Source of the DNA: Bacillota bacterium
Lineage (GTDB): Bacteria; Bacillota; Clostridia; Christensenellales; Aristaeellaceae
Direction of reading: 5' to 3'
Assembly (NCBI GenBank): GCA_023421395.1
Contig: JAEZTL010000054.1
Coordinates: forward strand, 34,019 to 98,018
DNA length: 64,000 bases
Below, piece after piece: positions 8,581 to 16,403 of this stretch. The notes below the pieces were generated by a model. The model saw nothing but the letters and a program-made list of their open reading frames with translations. It ran no database searches and had not been told where the DNA came from. Position numbers and translations under genes: made by a program. The stretch's first letter is position 1. Every line of letters begins with the position of its first letter.

Positions 8581-8603
8581 TTGCCCGCCTCCTTTCGCCG
8601 TTG

Positions 8604-8630
8604 TTAGCACTCTACCCTTTCGAGTGCTAA
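8604..8630. promoter_or_regulatory. CIRCE operator (HrcA binding site)
   Basis: Perfect inverted repeat TTAGCACTC - 9 bases - GAGTGCTAA, identical to the published CIRCE consensus. It overlaps the expected transcript start of the hrcA operon and sits between the promoter (8642-8670) and the hrcA ribosome site. Confidence 0.98.
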
Positions 8631-8641
8631 GCCACGGGTAT

Positions 8642-8670
8642 AATGTACCATCCTGCGGTTCTTTTGTCAA
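8642..8670 (-). promoter_or_regulatory. Sigma-A promoter of the hrcA operon
   Basis: On the minus strand TTGACA (8670-8665), 17-base spacer, TACATT (8647-8642). The initiation point falls at the edge of the CIRCE repeat, as in other Gram-positive hrcA operons. Confidence 0.85.
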
Positions 8671-8720
8671 TAGATTTCTCGATTAAGAATGCGCAAACTT
8701 GATTCCGGCCATGTGCGCCG

Positions 8721-8759
8721 AAAAAAACAAATGGCCGGAAGGGCTTCCGCCCTTCCGGC
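8721..8759 (-). terminator. Intrinsic terminator of the polysaccharide deacetylase gene
   Basis: 11-bp stem GCCGGAAGGGC (8734-8744) / GCCCTTCCGGC (8749-8759) with loop TTCC. On the minus strand it is followed by ATTTG and a run of seven Ts. It is 19 bases past the stop of the deacetylase gene. Confidence 0.88.
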
Positions 8760-8778
8760 TCGATGCAAACTGAAGGCG

Positions 8779-9867
8779 CTATTCCTTCGGCAGCGCGGAG
8801 GAGGCCGGCCCGGCCGGCGGGGGCTGCGTATCCGGCGCGGCGGGCGGCGGAGTTTCCGCGGGCGGCGGCAGCGGCGTGATCTCGTTGGCGGGCTTGCCAT
8901 ACATCTCGTTCAGCGTGACCATCTTCAGGCCCTTTTTGTGGAGCGCGGGGATCACCTTGCGCAGCTTGGCCAGGTCCTTGTCGGTGGTGTGGAAGAGCAC
9001 CACATGGCCGCCGTTGCATTTTCTCAGGAACTTATTCACATCCTGCGAACCGGAGAGCCCCCAACTGGCGATGGCCTGATACCCCAGCTCCCGCAGCACC
9101 TTGGAGAGCCTGGGCTCCTTGAGCCCCGCGCCTCCCTTTGGCCGAAAGTACTTCATCTTGTAGTTGACGCCCAGCGTCTTGTTCATCTCGCGTTCGTCCA
9201 TGGCGATGGTCCGGTACAGCTGTTCGTCGGTCAGATAGCTGATGTTCATATGGTGGAAGGAATGGTTTTCGATCTCGTGCCCGCGGTCGAGAATCTCCTG
9301 CCAGAGATCCGGCTGCTTTTTAATCTGGTAGCCAATGGGAAAAAACGTGAGCTTCGCGCCGTACCGGTCCGCCAGATCCAGAATCTCCCGGATGTTTTCA
9401 AACTGGAAGCAGTCGTCAATGGTGATGGCCACCTTGTCGGAGGATTCCTTCCGGTAACTCAGGATCGGCAGCATCCTGACGTCCTTGCGTTTGAATTTGG
9501 TGATTTCGGTGGATGTCCAGCGCGCGGCAACGGCGGGATCGTCGCACAGCGGAATGGGCGCGCCTTCGGACGGCGCCAACCCGGTCGGCGGAACGGTTTC
9601 CGATGGCGACGCCTCATCGGGCAGAGCCGTTTCTCCGGCCCCGACGGCGGGCGCGGTAAGCGTATCGGGCGCGCCTTCCGCCGCGGCGCTCTCCGCCTGC
9701 GGCTGGACGGCGGAGGCCGGGGCGACCGTCACATCCCGGCGCCCACTCAGCGCAAAGCCCAAAATGACCGCCAGTACGACGCACGCGACGGCGGCAAAGG
9801 CCCACCTCCTGGATCGATTGCGTTTATTCTTGCGCCGCGCGATGCGGACGCTGGTCACTGTTCCCAT
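8779..9867 (-). CDS. Membrane-anchored polysaccharide deacetylase (NodB fold)
   Basis: Predicted 362-aa enzyme that removes N- or O-acetyl groups from a wall polysaccharide. A basic N-terminus and one membrane segment (residues 22-41) are followed by an Ala/Pro/Glu-rich linker of about 90 residues that would span the wall, then a NodB domain from about 145. The metal site is seen as TIDDCF (D151, D152) and HSFHH (H202, H206), with the later RPKGG and VVLFHTTDKD motifs. In classical NodB enzymes motif 1 is TFDDG; here the Gly is Cys, a mild variation. The start at 9867 was chosen by GAGGG upstream and the position of the anchor. Monocistronic, with terminator 8721-8759. Confidence 0.88.
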   Translation of the reverse strand: MGTVTSVRIARRKNKRNRSRRWAFAAVACVVLAVILGFALSGRRDVTVAPASAVQPQAESAAAEGAPDTLTAPAVGAGETALPDEASPSETVPPTGLAPSEGAPIPLCDDPAVAARWTSTEITKFKRKDVRMLPILSYRKESSDKVAITIDDCFQFENIREILDLADRYGAKLTFFPIGYQIKKQPDLWQEILDRGHEIENHSFHHMNISYLTDEQLYRTIAMDEREMNKTLGVNYKMKYFRPKGGAGLKEPRLSKVLRELGYQAIASWGLSGSQDVNKFLRKCNGGHVVLFHTTDKDLAKLRKVIPALHKKGLKMVTLNEMYGKPANEITPLPPPAETPPPAAPDTQPPPAGPASSALPKE

Positions 9868-9924
9868 ATTGCCCTCTTTGCCGCGGCGAAAAGCCCGGCG
9901 AATGTCCTGATTTCCCCGCCCAGC

Positions 9925-9933
9925 ATTATACCA
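9925..9933 (-). promoter_or_regulatory. Extended -10 promoter of the deacetylase gene
   Basis: The minus strand reads TGGTATAAT (9933-9925), an extended -10 element (TG-n-TATAAT). No good -35 hexamer is seen 17 bases upstream, which extended -10 promoters tolerate. It lies about 58 bases before the start codon. Confidence 0.55.
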
Positions 9934-10005
9934 CAAAATGTGAGCGTCTTCGCCCGCGCCCCGCAGCTACACACAAATTTTGCGCCCGGCGCGCATGTGC
10001 GCCGG

Positions 10006-11403
10006 TCAGGATCCGATCAGGCTTTCGATGGTGCTGGTCAGCGTCAGCACCGAAATCTTGGGGGAGTTGAGCAGCCGGAACTTGGGCAGATAAATGCGGT
10101 CCGTCATGCCCAGGCCCGGCGTGGTGTAGACCAGCGTCCCCCCCAGCTGCTTCATGCCCTCCACATCCCCCTGCGCCGGGAACCAGCCATGCCGGGGCGC
10201 GAAGGTGGAGGGGATGTAAAACGCGCCGAGGAACGGCAGCTTCCATCCGCCGCCGCAGTAGTGGCCCGCCAGCACCAGATCGGGGGTATACAGATAGGCG
10301 CGCGTGCCCTTCGCGGAGAGTTCCTGCGATACGGTGATGTACTGCTCCGTGGGCGGTATGTGGCTGAGCGCGATCTGGACATCCGCGGCGTTCATCTTGG
10401 GAATCGCATCCTGAGTGGCCTTGAACTGGTTGAAGCGCCAGGTGCTGAAGGGCAGGTTGTCGTGGTCGCCCTCGAGGCCGCTCAGGGTACCCTCGGTCTC
10501 CTGCGTCATCTGATCCTGCAGCAGCTTGACCGAATCGGTGATGTTGAGATTCAGTAAGTAACCGGGCGTCAGCCAAAGCTTGGCCTGACCCACGTCGATC
10601 TCCGTAGTGGCGGACAGGAGCTCCGCGTCCCGGCTCTTCGCGCCCAGCACCCAGTCGCTGAGCACCACCTGTTCCAGTGTGCCGCCGGTCGTCCGGGGAT
10701 CCTTGAGCAGGATATCCGGGTCGGAGTCTCCGGGGATGAAGTATCGCGGCCGCTTGGCGGAGAGGCCGTCCAGCAGGTCGTAAAAGGGTTGGGCGTTGCC
10801 GGAGGCGCCCACCATGTCGCCGGTGAACACCAGAAGATTGTAGCTTTCCGCGTTGATCGTGCGCAGCAGCGCCGCCTGGCGCGCGCCAAAATCCCGCCCG
10901 TGCAGGTCCGAAACCTGCACGATCGTATAGCCCTCCAGGTCTTCCGGCAAGCCCACCAGCGATATGGTCTGTCGGTCCACCTGCACGGAGGAATTGTCCA
11001 GTGCCATCAGCGCGAACACGAGAATCAGGAAACTGAGCAGGATGAACAGCGGGAAAGTCATGTTGACGCCCCTGAGCCGTGACAGGCGCTTGGCCTGCTG
11101 ACTCTGGGTGAAGGTGTTGAAGCGGGTAATGGCTCCCTTGGTATACTCGATGGTGGACTTGCCGCCGGTGCGCATGCTCTTGGAGAGCTTCATCACGGTA
11201 CGAGAGGTGCCGTCACGCTTTCGGACTTTGCGCTTGACTTTTTCGATGTCCACCTGGCGGGTGGATTTTTCACCCGCGGCACGCTGCACGGCGGCCTTCT
11301 CCTTCGGATTGGACGCGGCCCCCGGCGTTTCTTTTTCGCCCGCGGCTTTGCTGATCGGCCCGCCCGCGCCGCTCTTGGGTTTCTTTTGATCATCTTTTTG
11401 CAT
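10006..11403 (-). CDS. Membrane-anchored metallophosphoesterase
   Basis: Calcineurin-like phosphoesterase of 465 aa. About 110 Lys/Arg-rich cytoplasmic residues precede one membrane helix (115-135), so the catalytic domain is outside. Metal-site motifs appear in family order: SDLHG (D166, H168), FTGDMVG, GDSDPD in the place of the usual GNHD/GNHE, LSHIPP and GHYCGGG in place of GHxH. The Asn of GNHD and the last His of GHxH are therefore changed, and activity may be altered. Similar anchored proteins in clostridia are of unknown substrate. GGAGG lies six bases ahead of the ATG. Its promoter (11431-11459) shares a -35 with divergent radA. Confidence 0.8.
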   Translation of the reverse strand: MQKDDQKKPKSGAGGPISKAAGEKETPGAASNPKEKAAVQRAAGEKSTRQVDIEKVKRKVRKRDGTSRTVMKLSKSMRTGGKSTIEYTKGAITRFNTFTQSQQAKRLSRLRGVNMTFPLFILLSFLILVFALMALDNSSVQVDRQTISLVGLPEDLEGYTIVQVSDLHGRDFGARQAALLRTINAESYNLLVFTGDMVGASGNAQPFYDLLDGLSAKRPRYFIPGDSDPDILLKDPRTTGGTLEQVVLSDWVLGAKSRDAELLSATTEIDVGQAKLWLTPGYLLNLNITDSVKLLQDQMTQETEGTLSGLEGDHDNLPFSTWRFNQFKATQDAIPKMNAADVQIALSHIPPTEQYITVSQELSAKGTRAYLYTPDLVLAGHYCGGGWKLPFLGAFYIPSTFAPRHGWFPAQGDVEGMKQLGGTLVYTTPGLGMTDRIYLPKFRLLNSPKISVLTLTSTIESLIGS

Positions 11404-11430
11404 GGAACGCCTCCGAGCGATATCGCTTCT

Positions 11431-11459
11431 ATTATATGCGTAAACTCCGCGGATGGCAA
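11431..11459 (-). promoter_or_regulatory. Sigma-A promoter of the phosphoesterase gene
   Basis: On the minus strand TTGCCA (11459-11454), 17-base spacer, TATAAT (11436-11431). The -35 hexamer is the same six bases used in the opposite sense by the radA promoter. Confidence 0.8.
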
Positions 11460-11482
11460 GTCCCCGCGGGTTGTGCTATAAT
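11454..11482 (+). promoter_or_regulatory. Promoter of radA, extended -10
   Basis: TGGCAA (11454-11459) as a weak -35, 17-base spacer, TATAAT (11477-11482) preceded by TGC, making an extended -10 (TG-n-TATAAT). It overlaps head-to-head with the phosphoesterase promoter. Confidence 0.72.
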
Positions 11483-11508
11483 AGGACATCATCGCTTGGA
11501 GGAAACGT

Positions 11509-12879
11509 ATGGCGAAGGCGAAAACGCGCTACGTCTGCACGGCGTGCGGCTACGAGGCGGCGCGCTGGCTGGGTAAGTGCCCGGAATGTGACAGCTGGAA
11601 TACGCTGGAGGAAGCTCCGGAGGAGGCGGCTCCGCAGGAGCGAAAAATGCGGCGAAGGCCCGGCTCGGGCGCGGAAGTCCTGCCCATCGATGAGATTCCG
11701 GACGAGGGCATGCTGCGCCTGACCACCGGCATCGGCGAACTGGACCGGGTGCTGGGCGGCGGCACGGTGGAGGGCTCGATGACGCTCATCGGCGGCGAGC
11801 CAGGCATCGGCAAGTCCACGCTGCTCACCCAGGCCTCCGCGAAGATGGCCGAGGCGGGAAAGCGCGTACTGTACGTGTCTGGCGAGGAGTCCGCACGGCA
11901 GATCAAGCTGCGCGCCAGCCGCCTGGGCGCGCTGTCGTCGACTTTTTTCGTGCTGCCGGAAAACGACATGGAAAAAATCGAGCAGAAGCTCGAAGCCGCC
12001 GCGCCGGACGTGATGGTGGTGGACTCCATCCAGACCATGTACCGCGCGGATATGGCCAGCGCGCCGGGCAGCGTTTCCCAGGTGCGGGAGGCGGCTGCGG
12101 CGCTGATGCGCTACGCCAAGGTGAGCGGCTGCGCGGTGTTTCTGGTGGGCCATGTGACGAAAGAGGGGGCCATCGCCGGGCCGAGGGTGCTGGAGCACAT
12201 GGTGGACGCGGTGCTCTACTTCGAGGGCGACCACCAACGCCAGTACCGGCTTTTGCGGGCGGTCAAGAACCGCTTCGGCTCGGTGAACGAGCTGGGCATG
12301 TTTGAGATGACCGGAGCGGGCATGCGGGAGATCGCCAACCCCTCTGAAGCGCTTTTGAGCGAGCGCGCCCACGATCAGAGCGGCTCTGTGGTGCTGTGCG
12401 CCATGGAGGGTTCGCGCCCGCTCTTGGTGGACGTGCAGGCGCTGGTGGCGTCGACGGTGCTTGGTACGCCCCGGCGCATGGCGTCGGGCGTGGATCAGGG
12501 CAGGCTGTCGCTTCTGTTGGCGGTGCTCGAAAAGCGGGCGGGGCTTCCGCTCTACAGTCAGGACGTGTATATTAATGTAGCGGGCGGCCTGGAACTGACC
12601 GAACCCGCGGCGGATCTGGCGCTGTGCGCGGCGGTGGCTTCCTCCGCCCGGAACAAGGCGCTGAATGCGCGCCTGGCGGTGATGGGCGAAGTGGGCCTGG
12701 CCGGCGAGGTGCGCGCGGTGCCGCAGGCCGAGCGACGGCTGATGGAGTGCGCGCGTCTGGGCTTTACCGAAATCGTGCTGCCCAAGGCAAGCCTTCGGGG
12801 CGTGCACCCGCCGGAAGGCGTCCAGCTCCACGGCGTGGAGTCGCTGCCCGAAGCGCTCGCAATCATGATCAAAAAATAG
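11509..12879 (+). CDS. radA: DNA repair ATPase RadA (Sms)
   Basis: RecA-like branch-migration helicase used in recombination repair, 456 aa, the normal family length. It begins with a four-cysteine zinc finger (CTACGYEAARWLGKCPEC, residues 10-27), then a RecA-type ATPase with Walker A GGEPGIGKST and Walker B VMVVDSIQTM, the RadA-specific KNRFG motif, and a C-terminal Lon-protease-like domain with no protease activity expected. The ribosome site GGAGG is seven bases ahead of the ATG. It has its own promoter and is followed by spoIID after a 72-base gap. Confidence 0.97.
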   Translation: MAKAKTRYVCTACGYEAARWLGKCPECDSWNTLEEAPEEAAPQERKMRRRPGSGAEVLPIDEIPDEGMLRLTTGIGELDRVLGGGTVEGSMTLIGGEPGIGKSTLLTQASAKMAEAGKRVLYVSGEESARQIKLRASRLGALSSTFFVLPENDMEKIEQKLEAAAPDVMVVDSIQTMYRADMASAPGSVSQVREAAAALMRYAKVSGCAVFLVGHVTKEGAIAGPRVLEHMVDAVLYFEGDHQRQYRLLRAVKNRFGSVNELGMFEMTGAGMREIANPSEALLSERAHDQSGSVVLCAMEGSRPLLVDVQALVASTVLGTPRRMASGVDQGRLSLLLAVLEKRAGLPLYSQDVYINVAGGLELTEPAADLALCAAVASSARNKALNARLAVMGEVGLAGEVRAVPQAERRLMECARLGFTEIVLPKASLRGVHPPEGVQLHGVESLPEALAIMIKK

Positions 12880-12951
12880 CCTTCCACAATTCTCCTTTCA
12901 TACGCCGCGGCACCCGCGCGCACAATATGCGCGAATGGGAGGTAGTCGTGT

Positions 12952-13944
12952 ATGAAATGGAGAAAAACGGCCGCATTGACCTTGATCCTACTGCTGACGG
13001 GGGCGTCGCTGGCCGGCTGTATGCGCTCCGCGGGAAACCCGGAGCCCACCCCCGGTCCGGGGGCCACCGGCGGCGTCGCGAAACCAGAAATCCCCTCAAA
13101 GCTCTCGCTGGAGGGTGGCGTACCCCAGTTGGACGTGTACGACACCGGCACCAAGGACGTCCAGTCCATGGACATTGAAAGCTACGTGCAGGGCGTGCTG
13201 GCGGGCGAGATGCGCGCCGACTGGCCGATGGAGGCGCTGAAGGCCCAGGCGGTTCTGGCGAGAACCTTCGTGCTCAAGTTTGTGAGCGAGAAAGAATCCA
13301 AGTACAAGGGCGCTGACATCTCAACCGACATCACCGAAGCCCAGGCCTACGACGAGGGCAAGATCAACGACCGCATCATCAAGGCGGTGGATGAGACCCG
13401 GGGCGAGGTGCTCAGCTACGGCGGGCAGTTCCCCTACGCCTGGTTCCACGCCCACGCCGGCGGCCAGACGGAACTGGCCACCAAGGCGCTGGACTACGAG
13501 GGTCAGGAGCCGGGCTACACCCAATCGATTGAATCGCCCGATTCCGACCGCGCGCCTGACACCGTGAAGAACTGGACCGCCACCTTCACCGCCGAAGAGG
13601 TGGGCGCCGCCGCAGAAAAGGCGGGCGTCAAGACCGGCGCGGTCAAGACCATCGAAATCGGTGAGAAGGGCGAATCCGGCCGCGCGGTGACCTTCAAGAT
13701 CAACGGGAACGACGTCTCCGGTCCGGCGCTTAGGATCGCGCTGGACCCGGCCAAACTCAAGTCCACGCTGGTCAGTGAAGTTTCGGTGGACGGCGGCAAG
13801 GTGACCTTTAAGGGCCGCGGCTACGGACACGGCGTGGGCATGAGCCAGTGGGGCGCCTACGGCCTGGCGGAGCAGGGCGCGAAAGCCGAGGACATCATCA
13901 TGCACTACTTTAAAAACGTCGAACTCGTCAAGCTCTGGGACTAG
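12952..13944 (+). CDS. spoIID: SpoIID/LytB-type lytic transglycosylase lipoprotein
   Basis: Peptidoglycan hydrolase of the SpoIID family, which cuts septal or glycan-strand peptidoglycan during engulfment in sporulating Firmicutes. It is 330 aa, with a lipoprotein signal ending LAGC (C23), a Pro-rich linker, then the SpoIID domain: YVQGVLAGEMRADWPMEALKAQAV with the conserved glutamate of 'GExxxxWPxEALKAQA' and the C-terminal GRGYGHGVGMSQWGAYGLA signature. It is a lipoprotein rather than having the transmembrane anchor of B. subtilis SpoIID, so it could be a paralogue acting in vegetative walls. GGGAGG lies upstream of the ATG. It precedes the metal-binding-like lipoprotein gene by 62 bases. 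Confidence 0.9.
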   Translation: MKWRKTAALTLILLLTGASLAGCMRSAGNPEPTPGPGATGGVAKPEIPSKLSLEGGVPQLDVYDTGTKDVQSMDIESYVQGVLAGEMRADWPMEALKAQAVLARTFVLKFVSEKESKYKGADISTDITEAQAYDEGKINDRIIKAVDETRGEVLSYGGQFPYAWFHAHAGGQTELATKALDYEGQEPGYTQSIESPDSDRAPDTVKNWTATFTAEEVGAAAEKAGVKTGAVKTIEIGEKGESGRAVTFKINGNDVSGPALRIALDPAKLKSTLVSEVSVDGGKVTFKGRGYGHGVGMSQWGAYGLAEQGAKAEDIIMHYFKNVELVKLWD

Positions 13945-14006
13945 CCAAAAGGCCGGGGCACCGCAAAAGGGCTTTGCCCCGTCCATGAATTACCAAGGAG
14001 AAAATC

Positions 14007-14930
14007 ATGCGCAGATTTCTTTTGATGCTGGCGGCGGCGCTGATCGCGCTGCCGCTGTCGGGTTGTCAGAAGCTGGTGGCGGACGAGGCCAACCCCGCCC
14101 AAACCATCTACGCCTCGCTTCCACCCGTCTACGCGCTGGCGCACCCGATCCTGAACGGCGCTCCGGGGATTACGCTGAAGTGCCTGATCCAGCCGCAAGA
14201 CGGCTGTTTGCGAAATTACGAGCTCAGCGACTGGGATGAGGCGCTTCTAAGCGGCGCCGATGCGGTGATCCTGGCGGGCCGGGGCTTCGAATCCTTCGAA
14301 AATCAGCTGTCGGAGGGCTCGATCGCGGTCGTGGGCGCGATGGACGGATTGACGCTGATCAACAACGGCTCCGTAGCGCCCGAGGGCGACGAGAGCGACC
14401 ACTTCGATGACGAAAACCCCTGGGCGTACCTGTCCGTCGCGCAGGCACGGGAGATGTGCACGGTCATTACTGCGGGCATGATCGCGCTGGATCCGGACTA
14501 TGAGGCGCTCTATGAAGAAAACTACGCCCACTTCGACGCGGAATTGGAGGCGCTTGAGACGCGCGTGGAGGAACTGATCCTGGCCGCGCCGGAGGAGAGC
14601 GTGGCGGTGGCCCACGAGGGGCTTTTCTACCTGACCGACGAACTGGGGCTCTCGGTGGCCGCGGTCATCCGGCGGGAACCGGGCAGCGAGCTCTCGGACA
14701 ACGAGCTCAAGGAGGCGCTCACATCCCTCAAAGAATCCGGCGCCCGGGTGATTCTGATCGAATCCCAGGCTCCCCAGTCCCTCCGGGACGCGCTGACGGA
14801 CGCGGGTTATCAACTGGCGCTGATCGATACGCTCTCTACCCACGCGCCGGGAGACTTGGAGGACTACATCAAAACCATGGATAAAAACGCCCAAGCCCTC
14901 GCGGACGCGCTTGCGCGGGCGGCGGCGTAA
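14007..14930 (+). CDS. ZnuA/TroA-like lipoprotein lacking usual metal ligands
   Basis: 307-aa lipoprotein (lipobox LSGC, C20) with the fold and spacing of ABC-transporter cluster-9 zinc/manganese-binding proteins: SLPPVYALAHPI near the N-terminus, SGADAVILAGRGFE (the 'ADLVFYNGLGLE' equivalent), a long coiled helix (EALETRVEELI) and HEGLFYLTDELGLSV. The first two histidine ligands normally found in 'DPHxYE' and 'PHxWL' are replaced by DGCLRNYELS and ENPWAYLS; only the third-position His (in AHEGLFYL) remains. No permease or ATPase gene is adjacent. It may bind something other than zinc, or may no longer transport. AAGGAGA lies ahead of the ATG. Confidence 0.75.
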   Translation: MRRFLLMLAAALIALPLSGCQKLVADEANPAQTIYASLPPVYALAHPILNGAPGITLKCLIQPQDGCLRNYELSDWDEALLSGADAVILAGRGFESFENQLSEGSIAVVGAMDGLTLINNGSVAPEGDESDHFDDENPWAYLSVAQAREMCTVITAGMIALDPDYEALYEENYAHFDAELEALETRVEELILAAPEESVAVAHEGLFYLTDELGLSVAAVIRREPGSELSDNELKEALTSLKESGARVILIESQAPQSLRDALTDAGYQLALIDTLSTHAPGDLEDYIKTMDKNAQALADALARAAA

Positions 14931-14943
14931 CCCGAAGGCGATC

Positions 14944-14973
14944 AAGCGCCGGGAGCAAAAGCTCCCGGCGCTT
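14944..14973. repeat. 30-base hairpin, copy 1 (after the ZnuA-like gene)
   Basis: Stem AAGCGCCGGGAGC / GCTCCCGGCGCTT (13 bp) around AAAA, 13 bases after the stop of the upstream gene. It is identical to 15177-15206 and has no T tract. A second inverted repeat follows at 14978-15008, GCATCAAAAAA / TTTTTTGATGC, and looks like a second terminator. Confidence 0.85.
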
Positions 14974-15076
14974 CAAGGCATCAAAAAAACCCGGGGCTTT
15001 TTTGATGCAAGGGGAGGAGCCCTGCGTGCGCCTGAAATCCTGCGGGATTTCCGGGCGGCGCACTGACCCAATGTAC

Positions 15077-15114
15077 GGATAGCGCCACCAATATGCGTAC
15101 TGGTGGCGCTATCC
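15077..15114. repeat. Conserved hairpin element, copy A
   Basis: 14-bp perfect stem GGATAGCGCCACCA (15077-15090) / TGGTGGCGCTATCC (15101-15114) with loop ATATGCGTAC. Its 28-base core is related to 17237-17264, and the stem differs by a compensatory pair (A-T here, G-C there). It lies in the spacer between two convergent genes. Confidence 0.8.
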
Positions 15115-15176
15115 CGTTCCCGGCGTACACGCCGCCGGAAACGATGGAAACCCTGGTAGACTTTGTGGATGGTCTG

Positions 15177-15206
15177 AAGCGCCGGGAGCAAAAGCTCCCG
15201 GCGCTT
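15177..15206. repeat. 30-base hairpin, copy 2 (after the NYN gene)
   Basis: Identical to 14944-14973. It lies 13 bases after the stop of the NYN-domain gene on the minus strand, exactly mirroring copy 1's distance from its own gene. Probably a terminator or 3'-end stabiliser. Confidence 0.85.
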
Positions 15207-15219
15207 GTCAATCAATCTG

Positions 15220-16203
15220 TCAGGTGATTTTAAGCAGCATCGTATGGGCGCCGTCCATCTCAACGGTCAGGAGTTTTTCCTTCTCCAGCCGCTTCATCAC
15301 GTCGCTGAAGCGCTTGAAGCCGATGGCCTTCTCCTCAAAGTCCGGATAGTCCGCCTGAATGGCGGCCTTCAGGATCGACGGATTGATGCGCTCGAAGCCG
15401 TCCGCCTTGTACTGGCGCAGGTACTCGCGGAAGGCCGGCAGCCAGTTTTCCTTATTCAGCTGGGGCGTCGGCGCGTCGCTGCCGTTGAGGCCGATCTTGA
15501 GGGAGGATTCCTCCGTCCAGACCTTGATGCGGCTGCTGTGGGACCCCACGAGCGCCATCAGCTTTCCGAAGGTGGCGCAGCCGAAGGCGCGCTCGTCAAA
15601 GTCGGGCCTGAGGCGTGTCAGCGTATCCTTGAGCTCGCTGGCGTACATCATATCCTCGTCCTGGTCGGCCAGGACGGTCTCGATCTGGACGATGAGCTCA
15701 TTGATGTCCGGCGAACCCTCCTCCTTATCCCGCGTGGAAGGCTTCACCGCGGGCTTGGTGGTGACGGCCACCGACTCCAGAAAGATGAATTCGCTGCAGG
15801 CCTTGATGAAGATGCCCGAGGCAACCTCGCTGCGCGAAATGCCCAGCACCTTCTTGCCCATGGACTTCAGCTTACCCACCAGCGGCGTATAATCGCTGTC
15901 GCCGGAGACGATGCAGAAGCTATCGATCAGCGGGTTGACGTAGGCCACCTCCAGCGCGTCGATGACCAGCTGGATGTCCAGATTGTTCTTCTGATTCTTG
16001 CCGTAGCGGATCGACGGCACCACGTAGAAAGTATTGGAAAGCAGACATTCCTTGAGTTCGGTGTACCGGTCCGTATAGCCGTACACCTTGCCCAGCAGAA
16101 TGTCTCCCCGAATCTTGACTTTTTCAATGATGCTCATCAGCATCGATTCTTTTGCGCCGGCATTTTCCAGGTCCACAAACACCGCGTAATTGCTGGTTCC
16201 CAC
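15220..16203 (-). CDS. NYN-domain protein with C-terminal OST-HTH/LOTUS-like domains
   Basis: Predicted RNA-binding nuclease-type protein of 327 aa. Residues 5-150 are a NYN (PIN-like) domain with acidic residues in VFVDLENAG (D11), NLDIQLVIDAL (D76, D82) and VSGDSDYTPLV (D102, D104), the four-acid pattern of the family. Residues about 165-240 and 255-327 look like two winged OST-HTH/LOTUS modules (DINELIVQIETVL..., WLPAFREYLRQY...). The start is GTG at 16203, with AGAGG nine bases ahead. Proteins of this type are thought to cleave or bind structured RNA (family inference); no target is known. It has a consensus promoter at 16237-16265 and a hairpin end at 15177-15206. Confidence 0.82.
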   Translation of the reverse strand: MGTSNYAVFVDLENAGAKESMLMSIIEKVKIRGDILLGKVYGYTDRYTELKECLLSNTFYVVPSIRYGKNQKNNLDIQLVIDALEVAYVNPLIDSFCIVSGDSDYTPLVGKLKSMGKKVLGISRSEVASGIFIKACSEFIFLESVAVTTKPAVKPSTRDKEEGSPDINELIVQIETVLADQDEDMMYASELKDTLTRLRPDFDERAFGCATFGKLMALVGSHSSRIKVWTEESSLKIGLNGSDAPTPQLNKENWLPAFREYLRQYKADGFERINPSILKAAIQADYPDFEEKAIGFKRFSDVMKRLEKEKLLTVEMDGAHTMLLKIT

Positions 16204-16236
16204 GAACTCAATCCTCTCTTAATTCGGCTCAAGTTC

Positions 16237-16265
16237 AGTGTACACGTTCTTTCGGGGCTTGTCAA
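16237..16265 (-). promoter_or_regulatory. Sigma-A promoter of the NYN gene
   Basis: On the minus strand TTGACA (16265-16260), 17-base spacer, TACACT (16242-16237), about 34 bases before the GTG start. Confidence 0.82.
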
Positions 16266-16286
16266 GCGCAGCCCGTCCGCGGGAAA

Positions 16287-16315
16287 TTGACAACTGGGGC
16301 AAAAGCGTGTATGAT
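16287..16315 (+). promoter_or_regulatory. Sigma-A promoter of the anchored surface protein gene
   Basis: TTGACA (16287-16292), 17-base spacer, TATGAT (16310-16315). It is divergent from the NYN promoter, with 21 bases between the two -35 boxes. Confidence 0.85.
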
Positions 16316-16403
16316 GTTTGAAACAGAAACATGTGGCCCGAGCCGTCGTTTTTTGAATCCGGCGAGTTCACGCGGCCGCTTTCGCAGCATCAGGAGGGTG
16401 CCT

